DNA of 64,000 nt, taken from contig NC_084803.1 of NCBI RefSeq assembly GCF_963583255.1, positions 5,576,121 through 5,640,120 on the forward strand. Direction: 5' to 3'. This document shows, piece by piece, positions 35,101-47,717 of this stretch. The notes beneath the pieces are model-generated. The model did not search any database and was not told the origin of the DNA. It was given only the letters and a program-made list of their open reading frames with translations. This DNA comes from Pyrus communis. Taxonomy: Eukaryota > Streptophyta > Magnoliopsida > Rosales > Rosaceae. Positions within the stretch are counted from its first letter, which is position 1, and every line of letters starts with the position of its first letter. Made by a program: the position numbers and the translations under genes.

Positions 35101-36259
35101 TTAATAATTTGACGCAATCTCTGTGCAGCATTATTCGACTTGTCAAGTGGCACGTGGGGATGCAATAGGAGACCGGCCTCAAGAATTTTGAGGGTTCTTT
35201 TCTGCCATGCATCGTATTCTTGCTGGTCAGTGAAATCAGAGGACTTGAGCTGCTGTAACAGCTCCAGTGGCACCACCACTGACTCAATTCGCCTTCCGAC
35301 CTGCAATGAGTACAACAAACAGAACACTCGATCAATTAGTACAACAAACAGAACACTCGATCAAACAACTCCAATACAAACGACCCTTAAACAAAAGCTC
35401 GAAAATGCTGACTATAAACTAAACATTCGGTGTAGCTTACAGAGCTCGAAACGAGATTTTGATTCATTTAACACTGTCAGTTTCATCAGATCAAACTACA
35501 TTTAGTAAAGAAACAATTTTTGCAATCCAAATTGACCAAACCACTCTCAAATTTGAGCTAAACAATCTCATCACATCATCAGAATTATCAAAAACCAAAA
35601 ATTACCCACTAAAAATAATTCAAAGCAAAATTATACCTATCAAAGTCAGATAAAAAAAAAATCACAAATGAGAAAGAAAAAAAAGGTGAAGAAATTGAGC
35701 TGACCTGAGAAGCAGAAATCCTGAGCAGAGCTCTCCGGACTCTGGAGTCAGTGGCCTCAGAAATACCCATTTGGATCCTCATCAGCTCACCCACCGTCAT
35801 TGCCCGCCTGGGCTTTCCGGGACCCGACCCGGCCCCGGACCCTGCTGACCCGGGACTCTTCTTGGAGCCGGAGCCCGGCGATTTGAGACCCAATGCCTTC
35901 TTCATCTTGCTGGCAGCTGTGGAAGTGAGCGATCTCTGCAGTGCGGGGGAGCCGTTGGGGGAGTTGGCGTGTTGGGTCGGCGAGTCAGCGGAGGAGGGTG
36001 TGAAAGTCAAGGCCTTTCCGGTGGATGTACGGCAGGCGGCGACGAAGATCTCGTAGGCGGTGAGTCGGAGGTCCGAGTCGCTGAGTTGGGCCGAGAGCTG
36101 GCCGAGCGGGGATGGGAGATCGGTGCCCATTGCGGAAATGGATCTGGTGGGTATGCTGAGTGGTTTGGCGGGTGAGGCGGTGGCTGTGGTGGTTGTGGGG
36201 GCGGTGATGCCTCTCTTGGATTGGGCCAGTGAAGAGAGGTCTCTGAAGAGGTGAGCCAT
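32187..36259 (-). CDS. Munc13-like / DUF810 protein (protein unc-13 homolog)
   Basis: Five exons on the minus strand: 36259-35705, 35300-34434, 34042-33587, 33394-33205, 33121-32187; the product is 1000 aa. It begins MAHLFRDLSSLAQSKRG and has LPSPLGQLSAQLSDSDLRLT, then a Ser/Gly/Pro-rich low-complexity segment (about 85-150). A long helical MUN-type domain follows, and the protein ends FLKKTYNLPKKL. The family includes PATROL1, which controls delivery of the H+-ATPase to the plasma membrane. This gene has the different N terminus seen in the Arabidopsis At2g25800-type paralogue, so I do not call it PATROL1. A role in vesicle tethering or exocytosis is inferred from the family. Intron 2 has a GC donor (CAG|GCAAGT at 34433), chosen because it joins AFAQ to RMEKADSS as in homologues; the others are GT-AG. 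A 30-base direct repeat of ACAGAACACTCGATCAA sits in intron 1 near 35319-35365. Confidence 0.95.
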
Positions 36260-38700
36260 TGAGGAAGATACAGGGGAAGAGAGGGAGAGATGAACAAGTC
36301 CAAAGTATTGGACTTTTTACTTGTGCATTTTACTCTCTCTCTCCTCTCTCTTTCTCATACACGTCCCCCAACAGACAGTTTATTTATTTATTTAAATTTT
36401 TTTTGTGTGACTTTTTGGGTGATTCAAAAATAAGTTTTTTAGCCAAAAAATAAATAAATAAAATAAATATATTGTTTGACAAAAAAATAATTATTATATT
36501 GTGTTTATTTTTATGAAGTATTTTTCAACTGTTGCTATTGTGGTAAAAAATCATGTATTAAATTGATGTCTCAACAAATTCTCAAAATATGAGGAAAGAA
36601 ATCGCTACATATGAAAATTACCTATATTGTTGTTTGAGTGAAACTTTACTTATCAAATTCATGATATATTGAAACTCGAGACTTAAACGGTGCTAAACAT
36701 AAATTCTATCTTCTTCTCCCATTTACTATTTCACTGCGGCCATGCTTGTTGTGAAACGAGTAAAATACAGACAAAAAGAGACGGAGGTGTTGGCCCAAAA
36801 GAAAAGTTCATGGGATGTTTTCTCATGTTTTTGTTCCCTTAATTATTATTATTATTTTTCATCGAAAACCAAAAACATTCACAATTTAGAATTGTGATTA
36901 ATTAAATATTGAATATATAATTCACAAAAGATAAGAGAGGAAGAAGGAGCGTGGGAAAGCAACAACCTCTCATGCTTCTGGAACTGGAAAAAGGTACAAA
37001 TGAAAGCTGGAACACGCAGGCAAAAGATCGGTGGTCACCGGGTCCACAACTTCCCTTTTGTTTTTTCACTTGTATATATTTTATTATACAAGGATTTTGC
37101 TAGGTTCTGTCGCTCTACGACGCTCGTCGGCTAAAAATAATATGTGTTTAAAATTGTTATTAGAATGGTTTAAATCGTTTTTATGAAAGTATTTTTGAAA
37201 ATAAAATGTAAATGAATCTTAAAAAATTACTTGAATTAAGAAGCACATGTTTGGTGCAAGCCTTTAATCAAAAACGCTTTTACCAAAACTTCAGTCAATC
37301 ATTCAAAAATCACTTTCAAATAAGTTTTTAATTGTCGTGTACTCCTATACAATTGACCGAAATACTGCACTAATACAAATATCAAGTCACACTGTACTAT
37401 AGTATGGTCTCTACAACGTAGTTTATAAGTTGTTACAAATTCAAGAATAATAAACTTAATTATATTATTTTATGAAACAAAATTAGCGTATTGGATGTGA
37501 TAAAACTTCTCACTTGTTAATTTCATTAAAAAGTGATGCGGTTAGCTTTGAATTGCAACAGTTAATAAACTTTAGAAGTTAAATTGCGACAATTTACACT
37601 ACATGTACCAAAACTTTGTCTGAACTACAAAGACAAGAATCATATAATTTATCGTAAATATTAAGAAAGTTGGATTGATTAAGGCTGAGAGAGTGAGTTA
37701 TCAAAAGGTTTAAGAGCATAATACAGAAAATAGACAAATACTAAATACATACCGGTGTCGGCAGTTGATTTTTCAATATATTTAACTATTTCAATTACTC
37801 ATTTTTCGCAAATTATTATTTATCCTATGCTGGAATGCGATTGCATGTATTATTATTATTTATTAAATAATAATAATCCTTCATCATTTGTTTGTAGAGT
37901 CAACGAAAAGATTTACAATGACGGTCGAATAATTTATATAATCTAATATAATTTTATAGAACAAGATTAGTACACGACAGCATGGTTTTGAGAATGCTTA
38001 CATACCATTTAATCAGTGATTACAAATAATTAATTAAAAAATTATTGCCTTAATTAGTCATGATCACCTGAAGCTTCTTATGTTTGATTCCTTCTTACGT
38101 GAACAGTTCCAGTTTCAAGTTCGAAAACCGTCGTCTTAAGAGTTAAGACTCCCCCGTCTAAATAGATTTAGGTAAGGAATTTACAAATACTTAATTTTAT
38201 TGGCTAACGAGTCCAACCATTATTGATATAATTTATAAAAAATTGTGTTTACACAAGCGAAAGAGGAACAAGATAATCGGATTGCAAATTTGAATTTTTA
38301 TTTCATCTATTACTTAAAAAATAAAAGAATACTACTGATTGAGAAAACGACTCCACAACAAATTAAACTAAATTATGGACTTGCTAAATTTTTTTTTTTT
38401 TTTTTTTGGGAACGAGTCCACCATGTTATTATCCGACTCAATTATTGATGTTTTTGTGTGCATGTTCGTAGCATGTGATCGTCGGGTCATGTTTGAGTTT
38501 TGTAAGTTTACGCTTAGGTATGCATGGTTGCGTAGAGTGGCATGCCATTATTTACGAAATTTCTTAAATTCTCTCGAATTCTTCAATTATTTAAAATTTT
38601 TAAAAAGCAATTCTTAATAATATACTTGGTATGTCATAAGTTTTTTTAAGGTTCTCATTAAATACAGTCGAATTTCTAAGGATTTTAATAAATTATTTTA
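36260..38700. other. DUF810-gene promoter and intergenic DNA
   Basis: A CT-rich run at about 36330-36355 lies just upstream of the DUF810 gene and may be its leader. Beyond it the DNA is AT-rich with a T-run at 38389-38407 and no gene. Confidence 0.45.
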
Positions 38701-39034
38701 GATCATCTCCAAATGAGATGTTAAATTTTAAGTAAAATGTCATGTAATCAAATTTGAAGATAAGAGTAAGGTCTAACCGACATATGAGTTTTTAAATGTC
38801 AAATTTAACATATAAGAAAAAATGATGTTAAATAATTTTAATTATTTTATTATGTGAGTCCTATTAATATGTCAATTATAGATCTTGAAAATTTATTTTA
38901 ATTGATTTCTTTTTAAATTTGGTCCTATAAATATCACTTATAACAAAAATATATATCGGTTGGAAAAAGAAAAAAATTTGAGATTACCTACATCAGCCAT
39001 CAAATTAACATTTGACATCTCCATTGGAGATACT
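38701..39034. mobile_element. MITE-like element upstream of the F-box/LRR gene
   Basis: Ends GATCATCTCCAAATGAGATG and CATCTCCATTGGAGATAC are inverted repeats, and pairing continues weakly inward (TTAAATTTTA against TAACATTTG). AT-rich interior without a reading frame. It lies about 530 bases before the F-box start codon. Confidence 0.55.
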
Positions 39035-39568
39035 CGTAAAATCCTGATTAAAGACATTCCAAATTTCAGAAAATCATTTAAAATCTTAACAGAGTACCTC
39101 TAAATTTATTAAAAGAATTAAAATGCCTTAAAATTCTCATTAAAATAAATTTTCATCAAGCCTGTAATCAGGACGGTACACTACGTGTTATTATATAAGT
39201 GGCGAGAAGTTTTATTTATAATGTATTACTTGTATAATGACACGTGATGTACATCCTGTGTTCCAGACACGCTCAAAAATGGGATGTGCTATCCACACAC
39301 TCCATCTTACTTCTCACATACGCCTTGATAATTTTTGTCTGTTGATCTTCTTCAATTCATCCGATCTGACAGCCAAAAAATTTAAAAAATATATATGAGA
39401 AGTAAAATGAGGTGTGGATATCACATTCTCTCGAAAATCTCTCCTACATGTCCGTGTCATCATTCTGAAAAACGGATGCAACTTGCTTTTATGATTTTGT
39501 CACCCGAGGTTGGAACTGAAATTAGGTTAAATCAAAGGCACCCTCGTGCACGCAGGCTTAACAGAGAC

Positions 39569-40648
39569 ATGTCTCAGCTAGGCGATGACGAACTAACCCT
39601 AATCCTCAATTGGGTCACCGACCCAAAAGAAAGACAATTGTTCTCCGAGGTCTGCAAGCAATGGCTGAGAGTGGAGGGCCTGAACCGATCCTCAATTCGT
39701 CTTCTCGAACCCGAACATCTCCTTCGAGTCCTTCCCAGATTCCCAAATTTACTCCAATTCGAAGCATCAAAGTCCATTGCCGACTCCGACCTCGAACTCA
39801 TAGCGCGATTCTGTCCCAAAATCGAAGTCATCGACCTCAATTCGAAAACCTCACGTAAGATTTCTGACGAATTTGACGAAGCATTGTTGTTTGATGATTT
39901 TGGGAACGACGGTCTGTGCGCTCTGGCACATGGGTGTCCGAAATTGCGTAAGGTTTCGATCAGAAGGAGGAAGAATGTTGGGAATTTTGGGATCGTTTCG
40001 CTTGTGGATTTATCGCGTAATTTGACGTATTTGGATTTAGGGTTTTGCAGCTTGGTTTCGGACCCAACCCTAGATGCAATTGGGTCTTCAAATTCGATTA
40101 TGGTTTTGGGTTTGCAAGGATGTTCGTTGATTACGGATCGCGGGTTAAAGTTTTTGGCAAATGGGTCTTGCTCAAAAACCATGAAAAGGCTGAATCTTGC
40201 AGAGTGTGATAGAATCACTGATTTTGGGGTCTCCATTTTGCAGACTATGTGTGGCTTGGTGGAGCTGAATTTGGCGGAATGTGGTCCGAAAATCACCGAC
40301 TCCGGAGTTGTTTCAATTGCTGCAATTCGATCTCTTAAAAGATTGAACCTGTCTTGGTTGATCAATGTGACAAATCAAACAGTTGTTGCTCTTGCTGAGA
40401 ATTGCCGGAAGTTGGAGATGCTGGATTTAACCGGCTGTGAATTGGTAAGCGGTGAGGGCATTCTTGCATTTTCTAGTCATGCGTGCTTAGAGACAATTGT
40501 TTTCTGTTCTTGCTTCAATGTCAGTGTGTGTGACATCGAAAACTTAGTTCTTCGATGCTCGTCATTGAAGTGCATTGTGCTGGATAAAGGACTGAGAACG
40601 TGGATGCAAGAAAGGATTGGCGAATTGGTTGGTTTAGTTTGGCGTTGA
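39569..40648 (+). CDS. F-box/LRR-repeat protein
   Basis: Intronless, 359 aa from the Met at 39569. The first about 45 residues form an F-box-like motif (GDDELTLILNWVTDPKERQL, then FSEVCKQWLRVEGLNRSSIR), the part that would bind SKP1 in an SCF ubiquitin ligase. The rest is Cys-containing leucine-rich repeats of about 26 residues, for example LTYLDLGFCSLVSDPTLDAI, MKRLNLAECDRITDFGVSIL and LEMLDLTGCELVSGEGILAF. These form the substrate-binding arc. The frame stays open for 58 codons upstream of the chosen Met, but that part (starting MRSKMRCGYH) looks like translated 5' UTR and lacks family similarity. The F-box consensus begins right after the chosen Met. Substrate and pathway are unknown; it resembles the FBL2/4-type group. 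Confidence 0.9.
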   Translation: MSQLGDDELTLILNWVTDPKERQLFSEVCKQWLRVEGLNRSSIRLLEPEHLLRVLPRFPNLLQFEASKSIADSDLELIARFCPKIEVIDLNSKTSRKISDEFDEALLFDDFGNDGLCALAHGCPKLRKVSIRRRKNVGNFGIVSLVDLSRNLTYLDLGFCSLVSDPTLDAIGSSNSIMVLGLQGCSLITDRGLKFLANGSCSKTMKRLNLAECDRITDFGVSILQTMCGLVELNLAECGPKITDSGVVSIAAIRSLKRLNLSWLINVTNQTVVALAENCRKLEMLDLTGCELVSGEGILAFSSHACLETIVFCSCFNVSVCDIENLVLRCSSLKCIVLDKGLRTWMQERIGELVGLVWR

Positions 40649-41860
40649 GAAATGGATGCAGCTAGCATCTCTTCTGCTCTTGTGCTCCATGGGTTTGGAA
40701 ACTTTGCTTATTGACTGTTTGGTGTAAAAGGTTAAGAGAGCTTCTTCGTCATGGTAGAAGTGTTTTTTGGAGAAGCACCTGTCAGGTACACTTGTATTTT
40801 TTATGAAAGTGACAACATACTTCCAATGGAAGCACTTCTAGCAGAATCGCTTTGGCGTTGAAAAATGGATGCAGATAACAACTATTGTGCTCTGCTGCTT
40901 CATGGTTTCAGAAACTTTTTCGTAGTTTAGTCTCTCTAGAGTTTATTAGCCCTTAACAATTTAATTTGGCTATAATTTGGTCTAAAGAATTTCAGTTTTT
41001 CAGCAGATGATTGGATTCCAATTTCTACCAAGTTAAAAGTCGTAAATTGGAGAAATTGCAACAGTCGTGGGTTAGTAAACGGCGGGAAAATCAGCAATCA
41101 AAGTAGTTCCAATTCTCGATCCAGATTAGTAAACATGCCAAAAGTCTCTGCTCATTTTGTTTGCAAGAAAAGTAAAGGATGATCGGATAGTTTATGGTTT
41201 AATTACATAAGCACAATGCAAATTGTCATGAACTATAGAGTTTCATACAAAATGAAATTAATGTTAAAAGAAGTCAAAAAATTCGAAACTTCAACTCTGT
41301 TAAAAAATGAATAAAAACAGATCAACGGATAGAAAATTCTGACCATTTCTTACGAACGTGCTCTCTGCATGTAATTAGTTACCCATATTCTTATCTGCAT
41401 GCCGAAATTGTTTGGTTAACTTTTGAATGAGTTTTAATTATCAAATAGGCAGTAGTTAAATGCATTTCTATTTTCTGATACCAAGCTGGCTCCGTGGGCA
41501 AATAAGTTTCAATTTTTAAAAAATTTAAACAAAAACTGAAAATAAAATGAATATCAAACGGCTCTTAAGATGGTGAACTATTTTTCGACAACCCTACAAA
41601 TATAGTACATTACACGCAACGCTCACTTAAAAGCTAAGAAATACGAACAAAGATATGTCACACTGCTATACTATACTTAACTTTAGCCTATATCTGTCTG
41701 CTTAAATGTTATTCATATCATATAACTTAATGAATAGCATATTTTTGTGTTCCTAGCTAAACATGACCTACACATCAACGCATTCGAAGTGGGTAAATTT
41801 TTTGGCTAGCTGTAAATAACGAAACTAGAACTGCCACTGGCTAGTTCATCATTTCTTTGA
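40649..41860. other. Convergent 3' region of the F-box and CCD8 genes
   Basis: No gene. The phrase TTGGCGTTGAGAAATGGATGCAG at 40640 recurs as TTGGCGTTGAAAAATGGATGCAG at 40851, a short local duplication of the F-box gene 3' end. Confidence 0.5.
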
Positions 41861-44800
41861 TTATTTGGAGGGAACCCAGCATCCGTGCAGTCCATATGGA
41901 AGACCATAGGGGAACTTTGCCCTAGCAATCTCTTCGAACGTTGATCCATCTAATAACAACGCATATCCATCTCCATTTTTCGCACTAATCATCGATATTA
42001 CAACACCTACATCATGTACATATAAATGTCATAAAAATTGTTCCAAACGAACTCTTTTTTGTTTTTCTGATTGAAGGTAATTTTATAATATTAAGGAATC
42101 GTTTAATAATCATATTGGTTTTTACTTTTGACAAAAATGAAACTAAAAAAAAAAATTAATTTTGTGAGTTTTCAAAATTTTAATTAGTTTAACTTTTAGT
42201 TTTTAGTAAAGTAATCTCACCATCATCTTCTTCAGTTGCCCCAGGACGGGCCACAAAGAACGGTTCGGATGGCACTGCCCCTTCATCGTACCAATTCTTA
42301 GCTTTCTTCTCTACCAAATCAATCTGCAAATATATATTCAAAGAATTTGAATAAGAAATTAGCTCGAAATCGGTATGATATAATACAAAGTGGAAAATGG
42401 AAGCAAGGCATGTAATTTTGTAACTTTAATAATTAACTATACCTTGGTGAGGGTGTTAGGAAAGTTGCATGGGCGCTGAGCTCCGCAAGCATAAGCGTAT
42501 CTGTATTTTTGGCCCAGAAAAGCAGGGTTTATGCTGCACATGTCCATCCCTCTACCATGCTCATTTGGGTCTAGTGCTGCCTCCAAATTTCCATATGGAC
42601 TCCCATCCAGTGGTATTCTGAATCTACCAACCCTGTGTTTTCCATCAAAAGAACAACAACAAATTAGTTTACTAAATAATAATCTAATTATCAACTTTCA
42701 TGTTACTTATTTTATAAAATTTATATAATTTACAACCCAACAAATTAATCGCTAGCTCCATGTTAAATTGAATACATAATTTTTTTTTTTTGTCGGTGAA
42801 TTTAGGTCACATATTGAGTTAATTTTGTGCTTTTTATTCTAGAAAATGATAGAGAATTATTATTGGCACTCCAAAAATTTAATTGTACACTTCTCATAAA
42901 TAGTATTTTTCTTTCTAAATATAGAGAGTTTAGAGTGCACAACTACATTTTTCGATTGCCAATAATAATTTCAAAATAATAAACATGATAAAAATTCAGC
43001 AAGATAACTTTTTTCTTGCTTTCATATTAGATAGATATTCATGTCATGTACGTACTGAGCATCTGGTAGTACATCTTTGCCAATATACGACCGAAGATTT
43101 TGTATCTTAAGCTTGTCCAGAATCGTTGTGTCAGCGTTGTGTTCGCAACAATCTGCAATGATTGTAGTCACCCTACCATCGTCATCTGTCTCCTCATAAG
43201 CATTAATGAAATGGAACGTAATGTATAATGGAACTTCCACACTCGCCACCTTCAAAACAAAGAAATTGTATACAATTAATAAATCAAAAGAAGAACAAAA
43301 AGCAAAATAGTTAGTACCCAAAACATCAGATTGGAAGGAACTTACAATGTTGCCACTAGCTTTACACATAACATGCATAAACGCCTTGGAGTCAGGGTGC
43401 CACTCAAACTTGTACAAGGGAGTGGGTTCGGCCTTGAGCAAATTCCCAGCACAATACCTCAGTGGCATCTCGGGCACAATGATGTAGTGCTCGGTCACAG
43501 GGAAAGAGTGCACCCAACCCGGAGCCGGCCCACGGCTACAATCAACCCGCCCGATCACCTTCCTCTCATTAGTCCCCGGCTCCATCCTGACTGCCAAATA
43601 TCCTGGGTTGATTAAATCCGGCAACAAAGTCAAAAACTCCGTATCGGTCACGATAGGATGTGCCGAGTGTATCAAGCCACCCAATGTGTCACTGTACTTA
43701 AATTTCCCTACAGTTTCCAAGGTAGCAGGATCAATCACTATTGACCCTTTCTGGGTCTCTGTGAGGCACACAACCCGACCATCGGCGAGCTTAACCACTC
43801 CGGTGTTGGCGTTGTCAGTCAGTGATGCACCGGAGAATAGGTTGGCTAGCTCACCAATATAAGATAGGAAATTGTTAGGCTTAGGGACCTCAGAGAATTC
43901 ACGGAAACATAATTTTTTGTTCTTCATGGCGGCTTTGTAGGCCTCGGATTCGATCTGGCGGTGGCCAGCAGTGAGGCGACCGTTGTGGAAGTGAAGTTTG
44001 ACGAGCATGGCATAGCCGTCAAATAGGTGGCGGAAGTTGTAGTCCCCGACGTGCCACAGCCCTGGACCATTTCTTAGGTACGTCCCTTTCTGCATGTGAC
44101 ATTAAGTTAATTATGAGCCAGCTGTATATTCGATAAATGTTCACCTTTTGTAATAATATGGTGCTCAATAAATTTGAATCATTTTGTCTATAAATACCTG
44201 TAGATCGAAATATTAGAAATACATTTGGAATGAGATACTGATACGTTCTGAAGCATAAAAATAATTGGTAAAAAAATAAAAAGAAATGACAAGGCAAACG
44301 TCAATGACATTCTTGTCGAGGAGTTGTTGTAGCATTTTAAAAGTAATTAAAGTGAGGAATATATGTATACTTTGGCCAGCACCACGTTTGTACGTGGCGA
44401 TCGACAGCAAGTTGATTAATTCATTAATCAGATTTAGCACTAGCATTTAGCAAGAAGACACACACATCAAGGACAAATCTTCTTTCTGTGTGCGTGGTAG
44501 GCCTCTCACTTACGAAGCAATAAAGATTAGAAAGAAAAAGCACGAACAAAGTAATGGGAATAAGAAAAGGGTTGAGCTTTCTTCTATTCCTATTTCCGGC
44601 AATTTACTGAATAAAAAAGTTGTAAACATACCTTACTTTGGCTCACAACATCCGGTGACGGATTCAGGATTTTAAATTCGGGGGGTCCCAATTATAAAGG
44701 TCAAAAAATTTATAGACAAAAATAACATCCACCTTCTCTCTCACTAAGAACAAAGCTACCATACCTCCACCAACAACATCCCTCCCCATTCTCCCTCCCC

Positions 44801-46527
44801 ATGGGAGCTCCACCCCCAAATTTCACCAACCCATGATAGATCATATCCATCTTACTAACCTTATGAAGGAAATTTCACCCATAAGAAAAATTACTAAGAT
44901 GGTTGAAATAATTTAGGAAAATTTGGGTTTATGTACTGCCCCCACCAGACGTCAGAGAAAGGTTGGAGGAGAAGTGGGTGGCACCAACGGATAAGACCAT
45001 GGCAGAAGCAAGGAGGAGAGAGGCAGGAAGGGTCCCTATTTTCTTTCTTCTTTGTGCGGTCATCTTCCCCGAGAAGAAGACAGCCACTGCAACCTGCAAC
45101 CTGCACAGACCTCATGCTCGAGTACGAGGGGTCCCCGGAAAATTTATAGCAGCGATTTAGAATCGCCGACAGGTCCTGGGACCTCCCAGGTCCCTATGTG
45201 GATTTGCCCTTGACAACATCGTACCTAGTTATTTGGCTCTGTTATTGTTTATTTTTGGCCTAACCCTATCCGTTATTCTTTATTAAGTACCTAAAATCTC
45301 CTAATTTTTTAGCGATATTTCAAATTGGTCTCAATTTTTTTAAAATATTTCAAACAAGTACCCAACCTATTAAAACATCACATCCGTTAAGCCCAGTTAA
45401 ATTTCTGTTAAATAATTAGGGTTTACTTTGTCTCCAAAATCAATAGAAGGTCATGGAAGCATGGCTTCGACAACTAACAATCACCACCACCCCCATCAAG
45501 CCATCAACTCCAAACCCAACACACAACCACCAACTACACCCTATAACTCAAGCATCCAACATTGAGAAGAAGGTCATGGAGCTTGTTTCTGCTTTTGTGA
45601 TTTCCTCATTCACCGATTCTTGGCTCGTAAAGCTTCCAGTTCTTTGTAGGCGGTGAAGATGGTGGTGGGTGCATCATGGTAGTTTATACCATTTGAGCAT
45701 CTTCCTTGACCTTCTTTTCGATGTTGGTGGCTTGAGTTGTAGGGTGGAGTTGGTGGTTGGCTTCCATTACCTTTTATTGATTTTGGAGACAAAGGAAACC
45801 CCATTTTTTTTATTTTTTTTTTAGCAAAAGTAAGCCCTAGTTAATTTAATAGAAATTTAACTAGGGCTTAATAGACGTGACAGTTTCAATATGTTAAATA
45901 CTTGTTTGGAATGTTTAAAAAAATTGAGACCAATTTGGAATGACACTAGAAAGTTGGGGAATTTTTGGTACTTAATCCAAATAAATTCTATTGTCTGGGC
46001 AATAAAAGATATGATGTTATTATGAATCTCAAACAATTTATTACGTTGAATTTTAATAAACTTGAACAGGATTGACAAGGAAATATCACTCGTCCACATA
46101 AATTTACATTCAAGCTTATATACATGTACATGAAATCTTTAGCAATAATTCTTTGATAGAATAAACCAATAATTATATACATGAAATGAATTAGTGAACG
46201 ATCACATACCAGCCACAATGGTATTTCTCCTTGGACAAGCAGCTCTCCTTCCCATCTCTCCTGCCGCACACTCGTCCATGCCACGTGACTCCCGTCGTAA
46301 CCATTGCCGCTCTCTCTTTTTGGGGGTGGATGAGCTATTGCCGGCAATGGTGGACTTGCTACATTTGTGGACACCAAGCTCCGACCATTGTGTTTTTTTC
46401 TAGTATTACTCAAGTTCTTCTTTAAGGGATTAAACCCATCTTTTATATGATTGGAGTTCTCAGAAAAGGCAGCTGTTGGCTGCAAAGAGAAGTTTCCAGT
46501 AGTGCCTGAAAATGTTATGGAAGCCAT
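41861..46527 (-). CDS. CCD8: Carotenoid cleavage dioxygenase 8 (carlactone synthase)
   Basis: Plastid enzyme of strigolactone synthesis; acts after D27 and CCD7 to turn 9-cis-beta-apo-10'-carotenal into carlactone. Six exons on the minus strand: 46527-46210, 44089-43346, 43249-43056, 42632-42443, 42323-42221, 42006-41861. All introns are GT-AG and the product is 564 aa (about 570 in Arabidopsis MAX4). Diagnostic stretches are VAWTSVRQERWEGELLVQGE, GTYLRNGPGLWHVGDYNFRH, ANTGVVKLADGRVVCLTETQ, GMDMCSINPAFLGQKYRYAY and the end PYGLPYGLHGCWVPSK. Probable iron-binding His are H250 (SAHP), H307 (TEHY), H367 (TFHF) and H557 (LHGCW). The first about 55 residues are Ser/Thr/Asn-rich and basic, fitting a transit peptide. 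The residue before GTYLRNGPG is Lys where Asn is usual as I recall the family. Intron 1 is 2.1 kb and carries a large fold-back element. All key residues are present, so the gene looks functional. Confidence 0.97.
42852..42973. mobile_element. Small MITE, family A copy 3 (in CCD8 intron 3)
   Basis: Ends GAGAATTATTATTGGCACTC and GATTGCCAATAATAATTTC pair. Internal TTTTTCTTTCTAAATATAG matches the 3299-3417 copy. It lies within the intron between CCD8 exons 3 and 4. Confidence 0.6.
45281..45976. mobile_element. Long fold-back element in CCD8 intron 1
   Basis: The left arm (about 45281-45580) and right arm (about 45700-45976) are inverted copies with scattered mismatches. For example, ATTAAGTACC at the left end pairs with GGTACTTAAT at the right end, CAAATTGGTCTCAATTTTTT with AAAAAAATTGAGACCAATTTG, and TAACTCAAGC...AGAAGAAGGTCA near the loop with its complement. 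The loop is about 120 bases. The element has no coding frame of its own; the reading frames here fall in the arms. The superfamily is unassigned because the target duplication was not clear. Confidence 0.75.
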
Positions 46528-46582
46528 GAATACTAGCTAAGAACTAAGCAGCTGGGTGTTAAGAGTGTGAGGTGTACTGGTC

Positions 46583-46590
46583 TTTATATA
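46583..46590 (-). promoter_or_regulatory. TATA box of CCD8
   Basis: TATATAAA on the minus strand lies 56 bases before the CCD8 start codon (46527). A transcription start near 46555 would give a 5' UTR of about 30 bases, short but plausible. Confidence 0.65.
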
Positions 46591-46832
46591 GGAGGGCCTG
46601 CAGGGAAAGATTGCAAATAGGGTAAATTAACTAATTAGAAACAGTGCTAAAATGTCCTGTGCGAAGCATCTCCAATTTGGAATCTTAATTGGTGGAATTC
46701 CAGTTCACTAGCTGACATAGCTAATTTTTTGTCTTTTTTTTTTTTTTTTTTTAAAGAGAAAACCATGCTGTGAGTTGATAGTTTAACTAAAGATCTCCCT
46801 CTTGGAAAATGAATTTCTCAATTTTTTTTTTT

Positions 46833-46996
46833 GGGGATTTTAAGGATTTTGTGGTCATGATCCTCTATTGTATATTGTACGATCAATTTTTGTTAGATAT
46901 TATTTATATTTAAATTTAAATTTTAAAATTTGAAATGATTTATGACAGTACGTTGTATAATGACCGATCACATAAAATCCTCAGACAAAAAAATCC
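46833..46996. mobile_element. MITE upstream of CCD8
   Basis: Inverted arms: GGATTTTAAGGATTTTGTGG on the left pairs with the complement of CACATAAAATCCTCAGAC on the right; both arms contain an ATTGTATATTGTAC-like motif. It begins about 310 bases upstream of the CCD8 start codon. Confidence 0.5.
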
Positions 46997-47507
46997 AACA
47001 AGAATCATTTTCCATCCCTCTTATTAAGAGCATCTGCAGCAGTTTCCAATTGTCCTTGCAATTAGGTGAAACTGCCTTCTTGCCCACAAAACTTGCTCCA
47101 GCGGTGAAAATATAAGAGGGTAATTTTGGCAAAGGGAGGTGCCCTGCCAACTGCCCTGCTGATTATTGCAGGGGCTTGCGCCCTGGTGGGCCCACCCCAA
47201 GCGAAGGACATAGAGCCAACTTACTTAAATCAGGCGCAAAAATAGCCGTTGGATTTCTAAACGGTCTGTCGATCAGAACCAGTGGATTTCCAACTGTAAA
47301 CAATAAAAAAATTTGAAAGTTTCGACGGCTAGGATTAATTCAACTCTCAAAAATAAAAATAAAATCTAAAAAATTACCATATTTTTTTTTTAATTATTAA
47401 AAACGTTAAAAAAACTTTTGAAATTCACAAATTAAAATTCTTACAAAATTCAACACACTTGCAAATTAAACAAAAATCTTCAATGATAACTATATGATGG
47501 CGAACCC

Positions 47508-47717
47508 GGCTTCTCTTCCCTTCCAGTTCCCATACACTTCTATCATCTCCTATTTTTGTGCGGTCATGGTTAAGCCACGTCAACATTTTATGTTGATTTT
47601 TTTATAGAGATAATAAGACAAAAAGTAATAGTGATATAAAATGTCGACGTAGCTTAACCGTGACCGTACAAATAGGCAGAGATGGGAGTGTATGAGAACT
47701 GGGAGGGCAGAGAAGCC
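47508..47717. mobile_element. Fold-back MITE upstream of CCD8
   Basis: Arms of about 80 bases: GGCTTCTCTTCCCTTCCAG at the left pairs with CTGGGAGGGCAGAGAAGCC at the right, and inner GGTTAAGCCACGTCAACATT with AATGTCGACGTAGCTTAACC. The loop is about 50 bases. It may be nested in a larger element (about 47025-47916) whose ends share AGAGCAT. Confidence 0.7.

Noticed and set aside
39395..39568. 58-residue N-terminal extension of the F-box protein
   Set aside because: It lacks family similarity, and the F-box consensus starts immediately after the Met at 39569.
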